DNA from: Acorus gramineus
Lineage: Eukaryota; Streptophyta; Magnoliopsida; Acorales; Acoraceae
DNA length: 64,000 nucleotides
Direction of reading: 5' to 3'
NCBI GenBank assembly: GCA_030737835.1
Contig: CM060856.1
Location: 4,125,272 to 4,189,271, forward strand
Shown: piece after piece, positions 1 through 10,216 of the stretch
Layout of the letters: the number at the start of each line of letters is the position of its first letter
How positions within the stretch are numbered: the first letter of the stretch is position 1
Notes under the pieces: model-generated
The model's database searches: none
What the model was told of the DNA's origin: nothing
What the model saw: only the letters and a program-made list of their open reading frames with translations
Made by a program: the position numbers and the translations under genes

Positions 1-239
1 AATACAATCTCCCCACTGCATTGTGCGTTTGCATCCTACTTGGGCCACTTTATTCTTTTTTTTTTTTTTTTTTCCGTGATGGGACACTATAAATGAACTT
101 TCTTCTTTTTCATGATTTGCTTACCTTCACCGTTCAATCAGTTAATTCTTCTCTTGATTTTGTACCTCTGATGAGTAGTTAATTCCAATGATTTGTACCT
201 CTGTTCAAACATTTATGTTTTTTCGGGTCTGGTTTCAGG

Positions 240-320
240 ATAGAACTACCAACAGAATACTGTGATGTGCACTGGATTCACTGGCGTGTCATGTGGATAG
301 ATTGTGGCATGACAGTTTAG
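240..320 (+). CDS. possible last exon of an upstream gene
   Basis: A pyrimidine-rich tract ending in TTTCAG (233-238) looks like a splice acceptor. Downstream, the frame starting at 240 is open for 26 codons and stops at TAG 318-320. It encodes a Trp/His/Cys-rich tail, beginning IELPTEYC and ending DCGMTV. The composition (three Trp, two His, two Cys in 26 residues) looks more like real coding sequence than intergenic DNA. I do not recognise the family. The rest of the gene would lie before the window. The other frames stop quickly. An unspliced chance reading frame remains possible. Confidence 0.33.
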   Translation: MELPTEYCDVHWIHWRVMWIDCGMTV

Positions 321-1800
321 AGGTGCTTCTAAAGTCGGCTATTCAAATTTTTTTGGTTGATTACACAGGATATCATTAATCAACGCGTCCATTTGGCGTC
401 TGTAAAGTTTAGTCCTACCTATAATGTTTAGTCGTATCTGTCTTTTATTTATCACCTGAAATGTAAATATTTTCTATATAGGTGATGTAAATCATCTAGT
501 ACTTCTCATCTTCATCTCTTCCTAAACGGGTGAACATGGACAAAGAATAGCAGCAGATAATGAAGGATTAGAACCAGAATTGATGTATTTTATTTTCTGT
601 CATTTTTTGTCGCATGTACAAATAACAGTTTTTATTTTTCGTCCTTTTCAATCACAGGCACAAAAATCAATTTTTATTTTACGTCATTTCCATTAATGCC
701 ACAAACATAAAGCTGATCAAATGAAAAATGATTTTTGTTTTGTCAATTTCTGTTTGACTCAAAATCTTTTCTTTTTTCATATTTTTCCTTCAAGATTGTG
801 CATAAACTCATTTTTAATGTTCTCACGGTTTTAATACATAGAAATATTGTTTGAGGGTTTTATTTTTCCAACAAGAGATGGTATGATTTCTTTTGAACCA
901 TAGTAACATGTTAAATACAGTTGCTGTAACGCAGCCATATAAACCGTCATAATATCATATCCCACTTTTCTTATAGTGAGTGGAAGCATCGGACTACCTT
1001 ACACACTATGCTGGACATGATAAAATTGCTCAGAAGGGTATTCAGCTGGATAAAATTGCTCGCACTGCTGCTCAAGCCATATACGCGCATGATGCACAAT
1101 GTTATGTTTTGGCGAACCATGGGTCGCTTATACATAATTTTTTGACAGTGGAATAGCTTAATATATGACAAACACTCAGGGGTCATTGTTCCATTAACTT
1201 AGAACGTGACATTTTTGTATTCTGTCACATGCCCTTGCGGGGAATTGCACGTGTTTCCGGGTAGCATCTCTAGAAATATGGTTGGATGTATAAAGTAAAC
1301 AATGATACCTAATCCAAATATTAGTACTTGGAGTGGGTGGATATTAGTACTTTTTATAATTCTGTTTAAAACGGGGCGAAGAGGATAATCCTGCCCTGCA
1401 TCTCTGACCGCTTGATGAATGGCAAGTTTTTTCATCGGATGACTAATATTTAAGAGATTTGAAATATCTAAAAACCAAAAAAATCCACTAAACGACAAAG
1501 GTAAAAAGTGAAAAGAAGAGGGGGGGGGGGGATAAACAGTAAAATAAAAGTGGATCCACATCTTTGACGGTGATGATGGACTTTACAGTAAACAAGAAAA
1601 AAAGGTCTCGGCCTCATCTCAGCCGTCCAAAAAGAAAGCCTGCACAACCAAGTTGGAAGAACAAATGCGTACACACACATCTCATCTCCCCTGACAATGT
1701 GGGCTCCGTCATCCACTCTTTGAAACACAACCCGACGTCCACATAACTCATAATTCTCACCTCCGGTAAGATTAACGTTCGTTCACGTCATGAGTTTTTT
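321..1800. other. AT-rich intergenic DNA, no gene seen
   Basis: No reading frame here resembles a protein I recognise. The stretch is AT-rich with T-runs. It contains a G10 run near 1521-1530 and short purine/pyrimidine-rich patches. The last few hundred bases probably include the upstream promoter of the GRF gene, but I could not place a convincing TATA box. Confidence 0.6.
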
Positions 1801-1903
1801 TTGATATTTTCACTGACAAAGCGCGTCAGACGACTGTCACTACTTAATTGTTACCGCCGTACAGTGAGAGCCGCGTCTGGTTTTGTGTTGAAGCGGTTTT
1901 GGA

Positions 1904-1945
1904 GCGCGCGCGCGCTCTCTCTCTCTCTCTCTCTCTCACACACAC
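1904..1945. repeat. compound GC/CT/CA microsatellite in GRF 5' leader
   Basis: A run of alternating GC (about 1904-1914) passes directly into CT repeats (about 1915-1937) and then CA repeats (to about 1944). It lies roughly 200 bases upstream of the GRF start codon. Pyrimidine-rich CT tracts are common in plant core promoters and 5' leaders, so it may sit in the promoter or 5' UTR. Its length is likely polymorphic. Confidence 0.85.
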
Positions 1946-2050
1946 GCGCACGCACCACCGAGAGGGAGAGTCTTTTGAAGGCTCGTTCGGCTCTGTTGCT
2001 TTCTTTTCTGAGTTTGTTTTTTGGATCTTGGTGGGCATTTGCAAGTTTCC

Positions 2051-2079
<29 letters not shown>
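2051..2079. repeat. CAG trinucleotide repeat in GRF 5' leader
   Basis: About nine GCA/CAG units in a row end 60 bases before the GRF start codon at 2139. The GRF open frame as modelled starts downstream, so the repeat is most likely untranslated. It could be read as poly-Gln, poly-Ala or poly-Ser in the three frames, which explains several short overlapping reading frames that I do not accept as genes. Confidence 0.85.
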
Positions 2080-2082
<3 letters not shown>

Positions 2083-2138
2083 TGAGCTACAGTGGGGCTT
2101 ACACAGATATAGAGGGAAAAGAGAGGCCCGTGTGAAAG

Positions 2139-3027
2139 ATGGAGGCAGAGTCTCCACCAGCAAAAGTAGCCCGCATAGTAGACTCTTCTGGTACTTCTCT
2201 TTTACTTCTTTACTTCTTGAACGGGTGAACTTTATATATTAAAACGAAGGTTGATTTGGGTTTCAGAATATGAGACTTTTCCAGCATCAATGCTTGGGCT
2301 AGGACTCGGGCTCGGACTTGGGTCTGGGAAGTCTGGGTTCACGGTCCTCCAACTGCAGGAGCTCGAGCACCAGGCGCTTATCTTCAAATACATGGTCGCC
2401 GGAGTCCCTGTCCCCTTCCATCTCGTCCTCCCCATCTGGAAGAGCGTTGCCGGTTCTTCTTATCACAACCACCATCCCTCATGTACGTCTCTTCCTCTCA
2501 AAATCCTTGTTTTTAAATGTTGGTCGGTGTTTTTTCGATTTGGGTCATCGAAAAATAACAACTTTTTCAATGGGGTTGGTTTGGTTTTGATTGAAATGCC
2601 AGTTATGGCCGGATGCGGAGGTGCTGGTGGGTTGTGGTACGACTACAGGAGCAACAGCATGGAAGCAGAGCCGGGGAGGTGCAGGAGGACGGACGGGAAG
2701 AAGTGGAGGTGCTCGAAAGATGTGGTACCCGATCAGAAGTACTGTGAGCGTCACATGCACCGCGGACGTCTCCGTTCAAGAAAGCCTGTGGAAACCCCTT
2801 CATCATCAACAGCAATAGCTACTACTACTCCAACGACGACATTCAACAACAACACCCACCTCTCCATTTCCATCCCAACAGGGCTCCAACTCATGACCTC
2901 TTCTTCCGCCTCCACAGCAACCACAATGAACAACAACAACAACAACAACAGTGGGTCTTCTTCGAGGTTTGGTTTCTCCCCCACAAGAGTCCTTCAAACC
3001 GGTATCTGCAAAACAGAGATTGTTTGA
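2139..3027 (+). CDS. growth-regulating factor (short GRF transcription factor)
   Basis: Plant-specific transcription factor that, with GIF co-activators, promotes cell proliferation in young organs. Model: exon 1 2139-2190 (ATG at 2139), exon 2 2267-2482, exon 3 2603-3027. Introns of 76 and 120 bp have GT/AG ends and all phases agree, giving about 230 residues. Residues about 40-75 form the QLQ domain ([19 protein letters not shown]), which binds GIF. Residues about 110-150 form the WRC domain with the C-X9-C-X10-C-X2-H zinc-binding pattern intact and a basic nuclear-localisation stretch. Asn of the usual HRGRNRSRK is Leu here. A poly-Asn tract is encoded near 2932-2950. The product lacks the C-terminal TQL/FFD motifs of long GRFs, but short members (for example AtGRF10 and some rice GRFs) are similar in length. 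A GT at 3002 could serve as a donor to a further exon, but no candidate exon is visible. Confidence 0.9.
2773..2793 (+). promoter_or_regulatory. miR396 target site in the GRF mRNA
   Basis: This 21-nt stretch at the end of the WRC coding region encodes RSRKPVE. It contains the conserved core GTTCAAGAAAGC followed by CTGTGGAA. This is the classic miR396 complementary site of plant GRF genes, including the single extra C that bulges in the duplex. It predicts that the transcript is cleaved or repressed by miR396 as leaves mature. Confidence 0.92.
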
Positions 3028-3970
3028 TGGGTTGGCCGCGATGATGATATCCTTTTGTGTGTGTGTGTGTTTTGAAGTCTGTTTTCAAATGGAAGAGACG
3101 GTGATTGAGTGTTTGTAATATTTTCTGTGGTGGTGAGGATGCGAAGATGGGCTCCATCTCTTTCTGACAAGTCTTCACGTAATTATTGATCTTGATGTCA
3201 TCTTTATCATTGTTTCTTGTCGATTCATTTGGTTGAAGTAAAAATTGGAGTTCATTGTTTTAAAATCCGGTGGTGTAGATTCGTTATTGATTTGTGGGTA
3301 GGTACATGCACACGTCTCGTGATCTTTTTGAAGGGACAGAGAGAATTGCTGTCTGTGTTTTGATGGATGAATAGAGATGGATGGCGTGTACGTACAGCTA
3401 TGCTTTATTTGCTTCTCGTCTTGCGTGTATGTACGAGTACGACTGGAACGTAGACTTATACGGTGTACACTGTAGAGAAAGCACATCTATGTGCTTACAT
3501 GTTGAGAAGGAAAAGTTAACGCGGTTGTACAAGTTTGGCACATATTTTAAGGGTAATTAATTAAACAAAAATTTGACCCAGTGACAATTAAGCTTCCATC
3601 ATGTCCTTTTATTGTTGGTCTAAATATGTTTATTAAAGAATTAGTCAAAATTTGGACGATGAGAATTCATATTTTAATTGTTGGCATGTCACACAAGATT
3701 CTCTTCACCTAATAAAAAGCGTTACATTCCATGTTGGTATAGGTATAATAGGGAATTGGTGTTGTATTTAATTCGTGTGATTCCACCCATCTATGACATG
3801 ACATGTGAACCGTTGCATCCTCTCACACACAATGAGTTTGAAAAATTCGAAAATTCTACCGGTGTGCAATGAAGAGTGAGAAAAATATAAACCATTCTTA
3901 GCCTTAACGAGGGAGCAAATATTCGTCCATTCCCCCAACCAACAAATTTTGTTGGGTCGTGGGTTTGGCA
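3028..3970. other. GRF 3' flank, no further gene seen
   Basis: This stretch probably contains the 3' UTR of the GRF gene in its first few hundred bases (a GT microsatellite at about 3056-3070 lies just after the stop). Nothing resembling the C-terminal TQL, FFD or GGPL segments of long GRFs is visible in any forward frame. The rest is AT-rich intergenic DNA. Confidence 0.5.
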
Positions 3971-4440
3971 ATTCGTTAGAGGAAGTGGATTAGGAAGAGA
4001 AGAGGGAGAGAGATAGAGAGGAAGAGGGGGAGAGAGGGGGTGGTGGGAGGACTTCATAGAGGTGACGGAGTGGAGAAAATAAAAAGAGAAAGGGAGAATA
4101 AGAGAGAGAGAGCCACATCTCTCCACCTCCTCTATCCCACCGTGCTGTCCCACCTTCCTCTTCCCCCCCGCCACACCTCTCCTGGCTCTCTCTCTCTCTC
4201 AGTCTCTTGGCCACCTTCACTCTGCTGTCCCTCTCCGTCCCCTTCCCCACTCTCTCTCTCCCCCCTCTTTCTCTCCCTTTCTCTGCCCTTTTTTTCGTTC
4301 CTTTTCTCTCCTCTCTCTACTCCGCCACCTCACCGACAACCTCCGGTCACCATCGCCTCCGTCCCCCTCCGGCCGCCACCCTCTTCTCTCTGGCTCTCTC
4401 TCCTCTATTTTCCCCTCTCCACTCCTAAATTGCCAAACCC
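3971..4440. repeat. purine-rich then pyrimidine-rich low-complexity block
   Basis: About 3975-4110 is dominated by GAGA/GGGA purine runs, and about 4130-4420 is dominated by CTCT/CCTC pyrimidine runs. The two halves are partly complementary, so the block could fold back loosely. Several long apparent reading frames here are low-complexity artefacts. It abuts the 5' end of the gypsy LTR that follows. Confidence 0.7.
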
Positions 4441-4449
4441 ACTTCCCAA

Positions 4450-4916
4450 ATAGACATTGAATAGATGATGATGGGGGTTGATTTATAATTTTAATAATTT
4501 GTAATTTGTGAGGATTTTTTTATTATTTTTAAAATCTGAATTTGAATTTATTTTTGAATTTTGAATTTGATTTCAAATTTGGATTTAGTTAAATTTATTT
4601 GTAATTTAAAAAATTTAGAGATTTGTGAAAATTCTAGTTTATTAGGACTCTCTGTTCTATGAATAAATAATTACAAAATTAAAGAGAAAATTTTGGTTAA
4701 TAGAATTTATTTATTTACTCTATTGTATTTTGTTATCCTAGAAGGATTAATAAATACATAGAATTTCTATTGTTTCTATTCTTAGGAATCAACAAACTCG
4801 TTGAAGCCCATCGTCCTGGTATTCTTCGTAAATCAATATTGTCGTTGGAGTATGTAGATTTCGTATCTCTGAAGGTTGATTGCGTCAGTAGAAGAGCGTA
4901 GTTCTATGCTGCATCA
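4450..4916 (+). repeat. 5' LTR of outermost gypsy remnant (5'-trimmed)
   Basis: Homologous to 19726-20244 over most of its length by eye, ending GCTGCATCA. The beginning is not clean: the right-hand copy starts TGTAGCGTGATCATG, whereas here similarity starts only around the GATGATGATG motif after the pyrimidine-rich block. The first part was probably deleted or replaced. Confidence 0.7.
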
Positions 4917-4933
4917 ATTGGTATTAAAGAGAG
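4917..4933 (+). other. degenerate primer-binding site (tRNA-Met type)
   Basis: Immediately after the left LTR the sequence reads ATTGGTATTAAAGAGAG. This resembles the TTGGTATCAGAGC site used by many plant LTR retrotransposons, with a few substitutions. It fixes the LTR end at 4916 and the + orientation of the element. Confidence 0.5.
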
Positions 4934-4999
4934 ATAATGATTAGATTTTTAAAAATTTGAGATTATTTTCTTCACTGAAATTCTCATATTTTCTTTGTT

Positions 5000-5190
5000 C
5001 TTCTTAGTAGAATAGCAAATTTGTTGAAGTCTATCATCCAGATATTTTTCGTGATTCAACAATGTCGTTGGACCTGTAGATTTCGTATCCTTGAATGATC
5101 AAATAAGCAAAAGAGTGTAGTTCTATACTGCATCATTTGACAACTTGGTTGGAGGAATAATTGTTCCTATGCTTGAAATGCAGTAAATCA
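5000..5190 (+). repeat. extra partial LTR copy plus leader
   Basis: A third, shorter copy of the end of the same LTR (about 180 bp, ending CTGCATCA) follows the primer-binding region. It is followed by about 45 bp (ACAACTTGGTTGGAGGAATA and on) that also follows the right-hand LTR at 20245-20290. This suggests tandem duplication or unequal exchange between copies. It also leaves open whether 20245-20290 is leader sequence outside the last LTR. Confidence 0.6.
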
Positions 5191-5469
5191 GTGTCCAACC
5201 CATTTATCTATATCCTATTAAAAAAAAATCCAAAACCAATATCCCTCCAGCCCATTCCCTTCCCTGCCACCCACGAGAGAGAAAAAAAAAATTTCAACCA
5301 CCACACATCCGTAGTGTCTATCCCAAAATAAATAAATAAATTCACAACCTATCCATTTCCAATACCTCACCTTTTCAAATTAAAAAAAAAAATTCATTTA
5401 ACCTCTCACACCCAGGTTTTCATTCCAAAACGTCCAACTCCACGTGTTCATCCTTTTCAGGTTTCTTAG

Positions 5470-5866
5470 TGAAACCTATAGTCGTGATGAAGCCTAACAT
5501 TTCATCGCCAACGCAATGAACAAGCGAATGAACGAGCAAATTCGATGCGCTAACACAACAGATGGAGGCGACAATGGCATTTATGCAATGTCGGGAACGA
5601 TTTGTGGCAGAGGAACCTATTGATGGTGATTCTGTCAAGCCGTTCGAAATGCAAACCTTCCGCCAATTTTTGATGAAGCGATTGAAGAGGTGAAGCTTCC
5701 ACCTATCTCTGATGAAAAGATTGAAGAGGCGAACATTTGAAGAGACGAGTCTTCCACCGATCTTCGATGAAGAGATTGAAGATGCCGACCTTCCACCAAT
5801 CTTTGATGAAGAAATTGAGAAAATAGACATTTTCACAGATCTTCGATGCAGAGATGGAGGATCCTG
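5470..5866 (+). pseudogene. probable remnant of a gypsy gag start region
   Basis: Forward frames in the internal region after the LTR read like a degraded gag-type leader (for example a segment around MEATMAFMQ near 5562), but stops break the frame. It is placed where gag should begin in the outermost element and is cut off by the LTR inserted at 5867. I see no zinc knuckle or other diagnostic motif, so the assignment rests on position. Reading frames on the other strand are treated as shadows. Confidence 0.35.
5654..5864 (+). repeat. 39-bp (13-codon) tandem minisatellite, five units
   Basis: Units start at 5654, 5693, 5732, 5787 and 5826. Each is 39 bp except the third, which carries an extra 16 bp that shifts the frame. 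In frame they encode variants of LPPIFDEEIE. The array therefore grew as coding sequence in units of 13 residues and was later frameshifted. The last unit ends two bases before the inserted LTR at 5867. Confidence 0.8.
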
Positions 5867-7390
5867 TGTAAGAACCCCAACCTCTATTTTGGCTTATGCT
5901 ATTCTTTTATATGTTTGGATTGATGGATAGTACAATGAAATGTGTTATTTCACATTATTATTCATTTGGAGTGCATTAGATTCATGTATGCCTAGGTTAT
6001 ATCCTAAGTTGTATGTTTGGCATGATTCGGATTTAATTTTGTTAATGCCCAAAATGGAGTAGTGTAAATATGGTTTTATCATAAAGCATTCGGTTTTGAG
6101 TTAACTTTCATATAAAAGTGGAATTAGGTCATCGGGATTCATGTAGCAAAAGTTATGAGTGTTTTTTCAATTATACCCTAGGGATGGAAAAGGTCTGGCA
6201 GCAGCCCTGTTTGATGTTAATTGTATCATTCGGAATAGTTAAAAAGGTTATTGGAGATTGGCTTAAACATGAGAGTTGTAGATAATCTTCTTGGATTTCC
6301 AATGGAAGTTGAATTGCATAATTCGGAGCTAGATTGTGAAAGTTATGGCTGTTCTAGTCAAAACTACACAGATTTTTAAGGAAGGGTAATTTGGTAATCT
6401 GGTGGACTTATGAATTCCATTGAAATTCTAAGTCGGTGGTGTTGTGTATATGATGTGAGAGAGTTGGCTGAGACTCATTTTCAAGTGAAAATAGAAGAGA
6501 AGGAGAAAAGAGGAGAAGGGGAGGAGGAGAGGAGATTGAAGAGAGTTTTGGTGAGGTCATTTAATCCTTTGATTTCCTTTTGTGACTGGTTTTAGTTTGT
6601 TGGTTTGGATTCTTATTTGGTGGGAGGTTATATTCATTTTGTTCTAGGGTTTTAATTGTTGATTTGGAGAAGAAGAAGGACAAGTTGGAGTTGAAGCAAA
6701 TATGGATGCTTGGTGAGAGGATTGTTTATGTATGTGGGATGACTTGTTAATGTTTGTTTTATGTTGCTCACCCTTCCTAACCCTTCCTCCCTCTCTGTTT
6801 TTGCTCTCCTTTGTGTGGACCAGCAGTGGTTTGGTTGAAGAAGAGGTGATGATAGTGTTGGAAGGCTTGGGGTGTGCGTAGAGAGGTAAGGCAGATTTCT
6901 GTCTTGAGAAGGTACTTGTGAATTTGATATCTAGAGACATATTCTGAGGAGTGTGTCATCGAATGATATGATCATCTATGTGTCTAGATCTTATATGTGA
7001 AATTTGGTGTAAAAATATTACATGTGTTGTAAGTTATGATCTGTTTTTGTAAGGGCTGTCCAGATTCAAGTGGGAATTGACCAGTTTCTGAAAATATTTT
7101 ATTTCAGGTATTTAAATATTAAATCAGATTATGGTGTTTGCATGGATTATAATCCCTGCATGTCAATGAATGTGTATGATTAATTTTAAAATTATTGGAT
7201 GAGTATTTGGTGCTGTGGAGATCAAAGAGTAGGGTTGTTTACTGCCCAGATTTATATCTGCCCAGATTTGTTGTTATGATGGTGTGACATTTTTTTTGGT
7301 GATTTATAGGTGATTTAATTAGTTGATAGCCTATGGATGAATGGCTTTTGGTGGTGTAGAATAATTGATTTAGTAGTTGGAGGTATAGGG

Positions 7391-8412
7391 TGTTGTGCCT
7401 GTGTTATAAAAGAGCTATTTTGGTTAAATTAGTGTCATTTAGAGCTTTATTTTTCGATTGGAACCGCTAAAATTTTAGTTTTTAGCTACATGCGAGAGTT
7501 GGAGTGTTCTGATTGAAAATCTAACTGCATATTATGGGTCTTGGTACTATTTTTTAACACTCATAAATTTTTTTAATCGAATTCAGGTATCGTTTTGAAA
7601 AAATATGCAGTTCCAAATCGCATCTGAATTTTGTCGTTACTGGATTGACATGGAAGATGGCTTGCACGACTAAGTGGGGCTATTTTGACCAAGTCTTGGG
7701 AGGAGGGGGGGGGGTTTGTTTGTTTGCATGGTTGGTTTGACTTGTCAACCCCACCAACTCACTTTTTCTCTATTAAAAGCCCCTCCCCCAGATGTCCCTC
7801 TCCCTCTCCCTCTCAACGAGCCTCTTTGGCTCTTTTTTTTTTTTCATTTCCTTTTGGTTTGGTTGAAGAAGAGAAAATAAGGAAGAGGTGCATGTAGAGG
7901 GAGATCAAGAAAGCCAAGTAGAAAGTGTGTTGTGAAGAAGTGAAGGAGATGGTGGTGATGTGGGGTGGTGGTGTGTGTGTTGTGTCATTGTGAGCCCCTA
8001 ACACCTTCCCTTCGCCTTCCCCTCTCTTGATCTCGTAGACCCGACACGTGACGATTCAAGTATCTGTGAGTAGTTCGATCCAATCCTTTGAGAAGTGCTC
8101 GATGCACGTAGTCATGCATCGCGCATCCATGGGGCATCTTGGTACCCCTATTATGTTAGATATTGCATGGTAAGACTGTATAGCTCGTATATTGTGTAGA
8201 ACCCCCTATTCTACCTTGTACTGGCCTATGTATTTGTATTCATATATGAATGATCATGTTTGCATATGCCCTGCTTGTATGAGCATTTATCTTGCGTATT
8301 TATATGGATATATAGAATATGGCATGCCTTAGGTAGTCTTTGGTTGTAAAACTACCCCCTTTTCTAGTAATATCTAATCTGATTAAGCATGGGTTAATAA
8401 TTGGATACATAA
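7391..8412 (+). repeat. truncated 5' LTR of the third-level element
   Basis: Matches the first ~1 kb of the 3' LTR at 10217-11240 closely (GTTGTGCCTGTG, GAAAATCTAACTGCATATTA and AATATGGCATGCCTTAGG shared). It stops at 8412 where another LTR start is joined. CT-rich and G-rich runs inside create several spurious reading frames. Confidence 0.8.
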
Positions 8413-8419
8413 TCAATAA

Positions 8420-8815
8420 TGTTGTGCCTGTGTCATAAAAGAGCCATTCTGGTTAAGTTAGTGTCATTTGGAGCCTTATTTTTCAATCGGAGCTGCTAAA
8501 ATTTTGGTTTTTAGCTACTTGCGAGAGTTGGAGTGTTCTGATTGAAAATCTAACTGCATATTATGGGTCCTGGTACTGTTTTGTACTACCCATAAAAATT
8601 TCATCAAATTCAGGTATCGTTTTAAAAAAATATACAGTTCTAAATCGTATCTGGGTTTGGTCGTTATTGGATTGGCATGGAAGATTACTTGCACGACTTA
8701 GTGGGGCTATTTTGACCAATTCTTGGGGAGGGGGGGCGGGGGGGTGGGTGTTTTGTTTGTTTGCATGGTTGGGTTGACTTGTCAACCCCACCAACTCACT
8801 TTTTCTCTAACAACC
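8420..8815 (+). repeat. extra LTR start joined to the 5' LTR
   Basis: The sequence restarts precisely at the LTR terminus TGTTGTGCCTGTGTC and runs for about 390 bp of LTR. It ends near an A/C-rich junction at 8815-8828, where the inverted copy begins. The exact restart at an LTR end suggests insertion of a second copy, or template switching at the LTR boundary, rather than random breakage. Confidence 0.75.
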
Positions 8816-9199
8816 CCCCCCCCCCCCCAAGACTTGGTCAAACTAGCCCCACTTAGTCGTGCAAGCCATCTTTCATGCCAATCTAGGAACGACTAAACCC
8901 AAATGTGATTCAGAATTGCATATTTTTTTAAAACGATACCTGAATTCGATGAAATTTTTATGAGTAGTACAAAACAGTACCGCATGTAGCTCCGATCGAT
9001 AGCTACAAAATTTTTATGAAATTTTTATGGTATAAACGATACCATAATATGCAGTTAGATTTTCAATCAGAGCACTCCAACTTCCGTAGGTATCTAAAAA
9101 CCAAAATTTTAGCGGCTCCGATTGAAAAATAAGGCTCTAAATGACGATAACTTAACCAGAATGCTCTTTTATGACACAGGCACAACATTCTCCCCCCCT

Positions 9200-9677
9200 T
9201 AGGAAATTTAGTCCTCTAAATTTAAGGAAACCCAAAGGGAAGACCGAATGTAGCAAGTATCACGCATAGTGTCCTTTTGCTCCCAAGTGGCATAGACACC
9301 AGACTGGAGCTACCAACGCCCTTTAACCAAAGGAACGGTCTTGGTGTGGAGCCTCTTTTCACGTCTGGTCTATGATCTCGATCCACTGCTCCACGAATGT
9401 TAAATCCAGTTCGAAGATGAGCCGCTCGAACGGAAAGTCATGAGCAGGATGATGGACATAACGCCTCAACTATGAGACAAAGACGACGTCATGGGCATGA
9501 GCCACTGTGGGGGCAAGGCTACACGACAAGCCACCTCCCCAATCCACTCAAGGATGAGAACCGGTCCGATGAAGGGCCAATCCAACTTGCCCAGAACGTC
9601 GAAACAGAAGATGCCCTTAAACCGGGACACCTTCAAGAAAACATGGTCTTCAAACCTGAAGGTAAGCTCCTGGCGAT
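9200..9677 (-). pseudogene. inverted copy of gypsy integrase C-terminus
   Basis: On the - strand this arm encodes the same degraded integrase tail as the right arm, including segments like DHVFLKVSRFKG, but with its own substitutions. It has no upstream catalytic region, no start context and several stops. An apparent 148-residue frame across the centre is a by-product of the palindrome. Confidence 0.75.
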
Positions 9678-10196
9678 GATGATCCGCACCGCCCTGAACC
9701 GTCAGAAGGGCTACGTGGGTTATCATTGCCAGGAGCTTACCTTCGGGTTTGACGACCATGTTTTCCTGAAGGTATCCCGGTTTAAGGGCATCTTTTGTTT
9801 CGACGTTCGGGGCAAGTTGAGTTGGCCCTTCATCGGACTGGTTCTCGTCCTTGAGTGGATTGGGGAGGCGGCTTGTCGTGTAGCCTTGCCCCCATAGCTG
9901 GCTCATGCCCATGACGTTTGTCTCATAGTTGAGATGTTATGTCCACGATCCTGCTCATGACTTTCCGTTCGAGCGGTTGATCTTCGAGCTGGATTTAACA
10001 TTCGTGGAGCATTGTATTGAGATCATGGACCAGATGTGAGAAGAGGCTCCACACCAAGACCGTTCCTTTGGTTAAAGGGCGTTGGTAGCTCCAGTCTGGT
10101 GTTTATGCCACTTGGGAGCAAAAAGACACTATGCGTGATACTTGCTACATTTGGTCTTCCCTTTGGGTTTCCTTAAATTTAGAGAACTAAATTTCC
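9678..10196 (+). pseudogene. gypsy integrase C-terminal end and chromodomain-like tail
   Basis: The forward frame from about 9678 carries RQKGYVGYHCQELTFGFDD followed by HVFLKVSR, FIGLVLVLEWIGE and CRVALPP. This is the hallmark end of Ty3/gypsy integrases (the GPY/F region, GPF..LERIGEVAYRLALP in intact ones). Further on, after stops and frame changes, comes a stretch resembling the tail KTVP.VK..W.....ATWE found before or within the chromodomain of chromoviruses. It ends at the purine tract before the 3' LTR. It sits at the centre and right arm of the inverted duplication, so this is the original orientation. Confidence 0.85.
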
Positions 10197-10216
10197 TAAA
10201 GGGGGGCGGGGGAGAA
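10197..10216 (+). other. polypurine tract before the 3' LTR
   Basis: A purine-rich run (AAAGGGGGGCGGGGGAGAA) directly precedes the LTR terminus TGTTGTGCC at 10217. Its position between the integrase end and the LTR is what a gypsy element requires for plus-strand priming. An inverted copy lies next to 9187. Confidence 0.8.

Noticed and set aside
3001..3027. GRF truncated by loss of a fourth exon
   Set aside because: A GT at 3002 could be a donor, but no downstream exon with GRF C-terminal motifs is visible, and short GRFs of this length exist. I keep the stop at 3027 as the simplest model.
4040..4453. 137-codon Ser/Leu/Pro-rich frame
   Set aside because: Translation of the CT-rich low-complexity block; no coding signal.
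5420..5836. 138-codon - strand frame with repeated Ser/Ile segments
   Set aside because: Antisense of the 39-bp minisatellite, whose forward frame (LPPIFDEEIE) matches the element's orientation.
9472..9912. Two overlapping ~145-codon frames on opposite strands that look like one another
   Set aside because: They cross the centre of the inverted duplication, so each joins an antisense half with a sense half. Only the integrase tail segments are meaningful.
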